Source: Pleurotus djamor (taxonomy: Eukaryota > Basidiomycota > Agaricomycetes > Agaricales > Pleurotaceae). From it: 30,270 nucleotides of DNA. The notes below the pieces were generated by a model. That model ran no database searches, was not told the origin of the DNA, and was given only the letters and a program-made list of their open reading frames with translations. The position numbers and the translations under genes were made by a program. The DNA lies in assembly GCA_029747585.1 (NCBI GenBank), contig JAPEVF010000074.1:1-30270 (forward strand). Reading direction: 5' to 3'. Shown here piece after piece: positions 22,433-30,270 of this stretch; the first letter of the stretch is position 1, and each line of letters opens with the position of its first letter.

Positions 22433-23701
22433 ATGGCAGACACTTCGACCCACAGACTGGATCTCCGAGTAGGTGGCAAGTACAGGCTAGGCAAGAAGAT
22501 TGGTTCAGGATCTTTTGGTGAGTCACGTCATCCCTCGCGGCCCTCTATCCCCCCATAACCTCAATCGCTTTCTCAAGGTGATATCTATCTCGGAATCAAC
22601 ATCATTTCGGGCGAAGAAGTCGCTATCAAGCTTGAATCAGTCAAGGCCAAGCACCCCCAGCTTGAGTATGAATCCAAGGTTTACAAGACCCTTGCNGGCG
22701 GCGTTGGTGTACCATTCGTCCGCTGGTTTGGTACNGAATGCGATTACAATGCCATGGTCATCGACCTTCTCGGACCTTCCCTTGAAGACCTTTTCAACTT
22801 CTGCAACCGCAAGTTCAGCCTTAAGACTGTCCTTCTCCTCGCGGATCAATTGGTAAGGCTTCTCGCACGTTTCCTTGTGTGACTGCGCTTAATTATTTTA
22901 TCATTTCTAAATAGATCTCTCGCATCGAGTATATCCACTCTCGCAACTTCATTCACCGCGACATCAAGCCAGACAACTTCCTCATGGGTATCGGCAAGCG
23001 TGGCAATCAAGTCAACGTTATTGACTTTGGTCTGGCGAAGAAGTTCAGAGATCCCAAGACCCACCTCCACATCCCGTACCGCGAGAACAAGAACTTGACG
23101 GGAACCGCTCGCTATACTTCCATCAACACCCACTTGGGCGTTGAACAGTCTCGTCGTGACGACTTGGAGTCATTGGCTTACGTTCTCATGTACTTCCTTC
23201 GGGGCGCCTTGCCCTGGCAAGGCCTCAAGGCTGCCACCAAGAAGCAGAAGTACGATCGCATCATGGAGAAGAAGATGACCACGCCCACTGATCTTTTGTG
23301 CCGTGGCTTCCCGAACGAATTTGGCATCTTCCTCAACTATACTCGTGCCCTTCGTTTCGATGACAAGCCTGATTACTCCTACCTTCGCAAGCTTTTCCGC
23401 GACCTCTTTGTCCGTGAAGGATACCAGTATGACTACGTGTTCGACTGGAGTGTNCAACGCGGTGCGACCGAAGATGCTGCAGGTTCTAGCTCCAAGACCG
23501 CTGGTCGCCGCAAGGTTGTCCAAGAGGAAGATGATCACCGTGCTAGCGACAGGATGTAAGTCNCCAGATTCCGTAGGACCTGTACTCGGAGCTCATTATC
23601 CACTTAGGTTACGTTCCCATACTCGTCAGGCTCAACAATCCGCTCCTGGGGCTGTGGGTCAACAGCGCGGAGGCCGCAACCGTGGAGAAGACCTCTGGTA
23701 A
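22433..23701 (+). CDS. Casein kinase I, delta/epsilon type (HHP1/HRR25-like)
   Basis: Ser/Thr kinase of about 364 residues, from ATG 22433 to TAA 23699-23701, with introns after IGSGSFG, after LLADQL and after ASDRM. Kinase motifs are [15 protein letters not shown] (P-loop), the VAIK lysine at about 46, HRDIKPDN with HRD at about 134-136, VIDFGLAKK with DFG at about 157-159, and the CK1-specific segment [29 protein letters not shown] matches the region named as a nuclear signal in CK1 delta/epsilon relatives. The tail is short ([20 protein letters not shown]) and lacks the C-terminal Cys pair of membrane-bound Yck-type kinases, so a nuclear/cytosolic HHP1/HRR25-like role (DNA damage, vesicle traffic, chromosome segregation in yeasts) is the best inference. 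The Ns at about 23454 and 23563 fall in a wobble-like position and an intron. Confidence 0.95.
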
Positions 23702-24916
23702 ATGATGGACCCATGTTAGCTCTGTGTTTTTTCGCGCTGCGCGCTCCGTGTGGCCGAGCAATGGGGGGTGGAGGGAAGGTGTTAGGTTCGCTCGGCTCAG
23801 GTGGTTGGTTTGATGGTCAGCCCAATGTGGGGTTGGCTGTATTCACCTCGCGACGCGTGACGGAAGTAGTGGGCGTCCTGGATCCNTNAAAGGCTTCTNC
23901 GAATCCCGGCCTGTGCCTCTTTGGCCTCCAATTCATGAAGACCCCACTCCAGTCACTCCTGGATATCCCATGTATTTGCCACATCCCAGAGTGGCCATCC
24001 TTCACGCCGAACGTTTGGTTACGCGGTATACATCCCATGCTACTACTCTCTATGAATACGGACGCTTTTTCATTTTCAGTCGAATNGTTTTGGCTACCCA
24101 TACGATATCCACTTGGTTCGACGCCTTTCCTTCCCTTCCACTTCCTCTGAATCCTCTGAATATATGCTTCCATTCCTGCGCCCGTACTTTTACGCCTTCC
24201 CAGTTTTGAGGGGCTCTACTTTACGTCTACGATACACTCTGATGACGTTTTGCTACCTACCTCTCATACATCCCTACCATCGTCTCCGTATATCGTCATC
24301 CTCCCCCACGTTCTTTGGATTTCCCTATTTCCTTTCTCTTTCTCGGGTTCTTCCCCCAGCATTTGTGGTCCTTCCCTTCCCCACCTCTTCCAGTACCAGA
24401 TACGGATGAGGGCGAGTGGAATGGAAGAGGGGGTCGCGTCTGGGCATTAGTTTGGTTCCAATCTGCAGCAGGGTGTCATTCAGGCGAACATCACCGCCGT
24501 TGCCATCCTTCCCTGCTTTATGATATCGTCACGATCCTCATGTATCCTTCCCTCTCCCCCGCTCAGACGCAGTCGTCGATCCCNATCGTGTGTAGTAGTT
24601 AAAGTGAAACTAATATATAGTCAGTGTGGTGTATTCTGTCTGTCAGTCTGCGAGTCTACGTTAGAATCGCCGAATACAAGTATCGAGTCGTGGCATGTTC
24701 GCTTGAATCTGTTCNTAACGACGTCGTCGACCACACGTTGAACATCGACGCCGCCACCCTCCAAAGGCTTTCGACATGGCTTTGACGATGTTGAAGTCCC
24801 CCATGTCATTGATGTTTTCAGGAGGTAATGACAAGCAAGACCAAATAGAGGACAAACAGACGTGGTCCACGTCCCTCAACGTACAAGTCACGACACACAT
24901 CGACAGCCTCTACAAA
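23702..24916. other. Intergenic between casein kinase I and gamma-COP genes
   Basis: About 1.2 kb without a recognisable gene. The first part should be the kinase 3' UTR; the C/T-rich stretch at about 24110-24400 looks like promoter or leader sequence of the next gene. Open frames run on both strands across 23713-24173 but have no familiar motifs and are interrupted by Ns. The frame of the gamma-COP gene stays open upstream as far as an ATG at 24776, which could be a longer start but reads unlike the family. Confidence 0.5.
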
Positions 24917-27900
24917 ATGGCCTCCTTCACTATGGCGTTCCCATCGAAGAAGGAGGACGAGAGCGGGCTCAGCTCTTACTACAATAACAAAACGACGATC
25001 ATCCAGGAGGCTCGCGTATTCAATGATTCACCAATTAGTCCACGGAAGTGCAGGGCACTATTGACACGGATTGTGTATCTGTTGTATATTGGAGAAACGT
25101 TCGGGACACAGGAGGCTACGACTTTGTTCTTCGGTACTACGAAATTGTTCCAGCATAAGGATGTGAGTTGATGTGGTTTTCATATGAAATGTATTTCGCG
25201 TTAATGGTGACCTCCTTTGGTGTAGAGTGCGTTGCGTCAGGCGGTGTATCTGGCTATTAAGGAGCTCGCCACGACGGCGGAAGATGTTATTATGGTTACA
25301 AGCAGTATAATGAAGGATATGCAACCCAACTCGGAGGTCATCTACCGACCGAATGCAATTAGGGCTCTATGTCGGATTATTGATGTGCGTTTTCCTACCA
25401 ATATGCGTCAATGGACTCCTTTCGTGCTGACCTTAAGGGGGTGGATTTGTAGCCGTCTATGGCACAGGGTGTGGAACGTTTCTTCAAGGCAGCCATCGTT
25501 GATCGCAATCCCTCCATCTCGTCCGCCGCTTTGGTTTCCTCGTACCATCTATTCCCTCACGCGAAGGATGTCGTTAAACGATGGGTCAACGAAGCGCAAG
25601 AAGCTGTAAACGCGAAATCCTCGTCGAGTTTCTTCGGGTCTGGTTCCTCCGGTGGTGGTTACCTTGGCTTTGGATCCTCTGCGCCTAGTGGTCCACAAAC
25701 GATCACCTCCACGAGCTACATGACACAGTATCATGCATTGGGACTGTTGTATTTGATTCGTCAACAGGATCGTATGGCTGTTACGAAGATGATTCAACAA
25801 CTCGGCGGTGGGAAGTCCGGTAGTGGGACAACGCTGAAGAACCCGATGGCTCTGTGTATGCTCATTCGTTACGCGGCTAAAGTCATTGAAGAGGATCCCA
25901 AGTGCGTTACTTCTTCGCGCAATGATTCCAAGTAGCATTTCTGACATTCCATCGTAGCACCCAGCGACAAATGGTTGAACTTCTCGAAGGCTGGCTTAGA
26001 CACAAAAGTGACATGGTTAATTTTGAGGCTGCTCGTGCCATCTGTGAAATGAAGAACGTCGCGCCCGCACAATTGACAAAATCCATCTCTAGTGAGTAGC
26101 CGTCAAGCTTGTCCTTCCCCCCGACCCGCGTTCTCATACATGCGAAAGTACTGCAACTCTTCCTCTCCTCACCAAAATCTGTCCTCAAATTCGCCGCTAC
26201 ACGGACTCTTGCCGCCCTCGCCCTGACGCATCCATCTAGCGTTTCCTCTTGCAATGTCGACTTGGAGGCGCTCATTGCTGATCCTAATCGCAGTGTGGCA
26301 ACGTATGCTATCACCACGTTGCTCAAGGTATTCATACATCTCTATTCTTCATTNTTCTAGTCAGCGCTCATACCCTGTATCAGACAGGCAATGAAGCTTC
26401 TGTCGATAGACTCATCAAACAGATCACTGGGTTTATGGCGGAAATCAGTGACGAATTCAAAGTCATCATTGTTGATGCTATTCGCTCTCTCTGTCTCAAA
26501 TTNCCGGCTAAGCATGCNTCAATGCTTTCTTTCNTNTCTGGNGTNCTTCGCGATGAGGGNGGATACGACTTCAAACGCGCTGTCGTCGAAGCGATGTTCG
26601 ANATGATCAAATTCATTGGCGACTGCAAGGAACAAGCCCTCTCCCANNTATGTGAATTTATCGAAGATTGCGAATTCACGAAGCTGTCAGTCCGAATTCT
26701 ACATCTGCTCGGTATGGAAGGTCCCAAATCTCCGCAACCTACGAAATACATTCGATTCATCTATAACCGAGTNGTTCTGGAGAATGCCACTGTCAGAGCA
26801 GCAGCGGTTGCTAGTTTGGCTAAATTTGGTGTCAATTCCAGCGATTCGGGTTTGCGAAACAGCATTGGGGTTCTTCTCAACAGGTGGGTCGTTGTTATTT
26901 CCTCACTGGGGTCAGGCGATCTAAAGTTGTTGTCTGATCAGATGCCTTGATGATGTGGATGATGAAGTCCGTGATCGCGCTGCTCTATATTTGAGGGTNT
27001 TCAAGGAGAAGCCACTTGCGGATGCGTATGTCAAAGAAGGTCAGTCAACGTCTTTTCTTTATTGGAACTGGCGCGTGAACTCGGCTTCCTTGTAGAGTCG
27101 GTATATTCCCTTGCTGCACTAGAAGCAAAGCTCGTCGCATATGTGAAGGACCCATCTGCCTCCCAACAGCCCTTCGATGTCTCCGATGTCCCCAAGATCA
27201 GCCGCTCCCAAGCATCCCAGGAAGCTGCTCGTGAGTCTCATACTTCCTTTTTTGTCCAATATCTCATCGCTTGCTTGAAGGCCCGAGTACACTGGACACA
27301 ATCGGCATACCATCCACCAAAGCCGCTTCCGACTCCCCACCGCCGCCGACGCAAGCAGAAAGGCAATCATCATATGCACAGCAGCTTGCCGAGGTTCCAG
27401 AATTGTCTTCGTATGGTCCAGTGCTCAATAGCAGTGCTACGCCAGCGCAGCTGACGGAAAGCGAGACTGAGTACCAAGTGACGTGTGTCAAGCATATTTT
27501 CAGGGAGCACATTGTCTTCCAAGTAAGTCTCGGTGTTACTTGTGGTTTCCATTACAGTAGTAATTGGGTTGCTTCTAGTTCAATGTCTCCAATACGCTCC
27601 CCGATACCGTTCTGGAGCAAGTTTCTATCTTTATGCAAGCCCAATCAGAAGACGCAGGCCTATCGGAGGACTTCATCATTCCACTACCTTCCCTGACCTC
27701 CGCCACCTCTCCCGGCATCGTTTACGTTTCCTTCACGCGCGAAAATCCCGACACGTACCCAATAGCATCATTCGGATGCACGCTCAAGTTCATTAGTAAA
27801 GAACTCGACCCTTCGACGGGCGAACCGGAAGAAGAGGGCTATGAAGATGAATACCAATTGGAGGAGGTGGAGTTGAGTGCTGGTGGAGATTACATTGTGC

Positions 27901-28299
27901 CCAGCTATGCAACGTTTGGGTCCGAATGGGATAGGCTGAAGTCTGGACCTAATGCCACAGAAACGTTTGCGCTCTCGGCTATGGACAGCATCAAAGGTAA
28001 CTCGTCCCTTTCACTTTATCATCGTGTGGACGCCGTCATGCTGATGGGTATATGTACTAGCTGCATGTGACTCTATCATTGAGGTGCTGGGTATGGAGGC
28101 CCTTGGTGGGAGCGAGACTCCTACGTCTACGTCTGTTCACACACTACAACTTTCTGGGTTGGTCGCTGGTGGAGGGGGCAAGGTGCTTGCGCGGTGCCGA
28201 ATGACATTCTCCAGGGGGCAAGGGGTTACGTTGGAGCTTGGTGTGCGGGCGGAGAGCCAGGAAGTCTGCGACCTGGTACTAGCAGCTGTAGGGGGTTGA
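24917..28299 (+). CDS. SEC21: Coatomer gamma subunit (COPI gamma-COP)
   Basis: Gamma-COP is part of the F-subcomplex of the COPI coat on Golgi-to-ER vesicles. The chosen start is ATG 24917 ([17 protein letters not shown]); ATG 24932 or an upstream in-frame ATG at 24776 are alternatives. The adaptin-like helical trunk is clear: [96 protein letters not shown] and [21 protein letters not shown] hinge with PPPPTQAER follows, then the gamma-appendage ([40 protein letters not shown]), ending DLVLAAVGG with TGA 28297-28299. At least ten short introns are needed; exon joins such as KD/SALRQ, RIID/PSMAQG, NR/CLDD and IK/AACD keep frame. About 900 residues, typical. Many single Ns fall in 26503-26648 and hide a few residues. 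Confidence 0.95.
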
Positions 28300-28704
28300 T
28301 ACGACGATAGCTCACCCCCGCTTAGATGTAGTACCATTTCCGCTTTTCTTAGATTCTTACCAACAACACACGAACTGGGGGGGATTTTCGCTGATGTGAT
28401 TGGTCGGTCATGAATATGTCATGATGTTTACCTCCGGGATTCCGGGGTAAAAANTTTGTTTTGTTTGGGGGAGAAGGCACACGCGCGCGTTTGCTCGGTG
28501 TTCCGCTTGTCGAAGGTGATGATACCCGGTGGTCTCACTTTTGGGTTTTATAAAATCCTGGCCCGATTCATTTTTGACACATCTCTTTACGAACGGTTGA
28601 CTGCGACTTGACGGCATAAGCGGTTTCATGGTACGATTTCGACGGCGACAATTACATTTCTAAAAGGTTTTGCTGTTGCTTGACTTGTTCTCCTCTCCTC
28701 GACC
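28300..28704. other. Intergenic between gamma-COP and pantothenate kinase genes
   Basis: About 400 bp with no recognisable gene. It should carry the gamma-COP 3' UTR and the pantothenate kinase promoter. Just before the next ATG there is a C/T-rich stretch (CTTGTTCTCCTCTCCTCGACC) typical of a leader. A single N is at 28454. I saw no clear TATA box. Confidence 0.5.
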
Positions 28705-30270
28705 ATGACTGCGTCTACGCCATACCTTCCCACTGCTCGTGTTATCCATGTTGATACCAGAGGTGCAGTTATTCTGTCTGAGGAGTCGCCAGAGGTAGCT
28801 ATCGTTTGCTCCTAGCATGTTGATGACGCTGACTTGGTGTGGCAGACTCGAGACAGCAGGGGTATCTACCTACCCAACTACATCGAACCAGTTTCGCACA
28901 TCGCTGTAGATGTACGTCTTCGTCTTTTCCCAGCTTCTTTCTTACATACTGACCTTGCTTCTAGGTCGGCGGCTCCCTAGCCAAAGTGGTCTACTTTACA
29001 CGTTCTCCTGAACCTCCCTCGTCGCCCTCCGTAACCGCCGCTACGAACGGATCTAGTTCGCACAGCGCCATTTCGACACCACGATCTATATCACCCTCCG
29101 AGGACTCTGGACGACACACGCCGCCTTCCCCATCTTCATCTTCTATCAAACGAAGCGGCGCGTTAACCCCCCTCATACTTGATACCCACGGACTCAACGG
29201 AAATGGTCACCTAAACGGCCACAGCTATGCTAATGGACATGGGCACGGCCTCAACGGTATCGACCTCCGCTCCTCCGTCCTCCGTCGTGCATCCCAACAC
29301 TTCCCCGGTGGTTCCCTCAACTTCGAGCGTTTTGAAACGGACAACATCCAAGATTGCGTCGAGTTCATCCAATCCCTCATCTCCCACTCCGCCCAAATCA
29401 ACGGCGTCTCCATCTCCGAGATGCGGAGCGGTGTGAAGATCATGGCGACAGGTGGGGGTGCGCATAGGTTTTATGAGTTGTTTAAGGATTCGTTGGGGGT
29501 GGAGGTGAGGAGGGAGGATGAGATGGAGTGTTTGATTGAGGGGTTGAAGTTTATTACGCTCATTCCGGATGAGGTGTATTTCTTCTCGGATGAGTTGATA
29601 CATAATGTGTCGCATCCGGGGATGCCGTTGTGTTCTTCGCCCTCTCTTCCTCCCCCTTCTCCCAGTCCTCCTGCTGCTGCTAGCGCACCACCACCGCTGG
29701 AAAGGCCGAGTCCCGATCCACCCAGATACGCTGTCACGTTCGAGTCCAACCCAACGCCGCAACTACCGTGTTTGCTCGTTAACATTGGGTCGGGGGTGTC
29801 GATCATCAAGGTGGATGAAGATGGCAAATTCGAGCGAATTAGCGGGACGAGTTTGGGTGGTGGAACGCTCTGGGGATTGTTGAGTCTTTTGACGCCTGCG
29901 ACGACGTTCGATGGTACGNCCCCCCCTCAAGGCTCCGTTACCTTTTAATTATCCTTCGCTGATTAACCTTTTTGCATTTTTGCGTACATAGAAATGTTAT
30001 CGCTTTCCGAAAAGGGCGACAACGCGACGGTGGATATGCTCGTTGGTGATATCTACGGGCAGGATTACAGTCGGCTTGGGTTGAAGTCGACGATGATTGC
30101 TAGTTCGTTTGGGAAGGTGTTTAGGAAGGGAGGGGAGAAGGTCAAGTTTTCGTCGGAGGATATAAGCAAGAGTTTGCTTTATGCTGTGTCGAATAATATT
30201 GGGCAGATTGCGTGCGTTGATCTCACTCTTTCCTTACACGCTCTCACCCTTCCCNCCNTTNACTGANTAC
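28705..30270 (+). CDS. Pantothenate kinase, eukaryotic type II, cut by the window edge
   Basis: Phosphorylates pantothenate, the first step of coenzyme A synthesis (yeast CAB1 counterpart). ATG 28705 (MTASTPYLPTARVIHVDTRG). Visible exons are about 28705-28794, 28846-28911, 28965-29913 and 29992-30211; a further intron begins at 30212 and the gene continues beyond the window. The ATP-binding motif DVGGSLAKVVYF is at residues about 52-63. Then comes a family-unusual linker rich in Ser/Pro and then Asn/Gly/His (residues about 65-150). The core follows: NFERFETDNIQDCVEFIQ, IMATGGGAHRFYELF, EDEMECLIEGLKF, CLLVNIGSGVSIIKV, RISGTSLGGGTLWGLL, FDEMLSLSEKGDN and VGDIYGQDYSRLGL. These match animal and yeast PanK. 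The 3' part with the end of the catalytic domain is missing here. The N at 29919 lies in an intron. Confidence 0.93.

Noticed and set aside
23170..23538. Long minus-strand open frame over the casein kinase I gene
   Set aside because: It is antisense to a highly conserved kinase core with strong codon bias and carries no recognisable motif; a shadow frame.
23880..23915. B-box-like TTCNCGAATCCCGGCC suggesting a tRNA gene
   Set aside because: No matching acceptor stem or A-box upstream; a cloverleaf could not be drawn.
23713..24173. Open frames on both strands downstream of casein kinase I
   Set aside because: No family motifs, interrupted by Ns, and opposite-strand frames mirror each other; more likely 3' UTR and spacer.
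29211..29762. 183-codon minus-strand open frame over pantothenate kinase
   Set aside because: Antisense shadow of the conserved PanK exon; composition follows the GC-rich sense codons.

Overview
This window is nuclear DNA from a fungus, most likely a basidiomycete of the Agaricomycotina type. The genes are dense and cut by many short introns (mostly 50-65 nt, GT...AG). The proteins read best as fungal housekeeping families, and upstream regions are rich in C and T. I cannot name the species. Scattered single Ns and two short N runs (19335-19342, 21753-21756) show draft-quality sequence. At least two single Ns (595 and 18800) behave as extra bases that break a reading frame.

Layout. Positions 365-11436 hold three minus-strand genes: VPS33 (Sec1/Munc18 subunit of the HOPS/CORVET tethers), NTE1 (patatin-type lysophospholipase with cyclic-nucleotide-binding-like domains) and a mitochondrial-type isocitrate/2-methylisocitrate lyase. 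Positions 11518-17260 form an accessory-looking block. It contains a decayed inverted copy of the first exon of a ubiquitin-conjugating-enzyme gene, an unrecognised 356-residue gene with an F-box-like segment and a hydrophobic tail, an unassigned coding-like stretch, and the intact E2 gene (ubiquitin-interaction-like motifs, Cys-rich zinc-binding-like region, BIRC6/UBE2O-like UBC domain).

Positions 17590-20154 carry two tandem family 8 glycosyltransferases on the plus strand. The second meets KAE1 (tRNA t6A synthesis) tail to tail, with one base between the two stop codons. KAE1 and a casein kinase I gene diverge from a shared upstream region. The gamma subunit of the COPI coat (SEC21 type) and the 5' part of a eukaryotic-type pantothenate kinase follow.

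The genes do not form an operon-like pathway. VPS33, gamma-COP and NTE1 share a membrane-traffic and lipid theme, but this is ordinary fungal gene neighbouring. I do not see a clearly new biological system. The most unusual items are the inverted partial duplication of the E2 gene with its upstream flank, the domain make-up of that E2 protein, and the almost overlapping glycosyltransferase/KAE1 gene ends.
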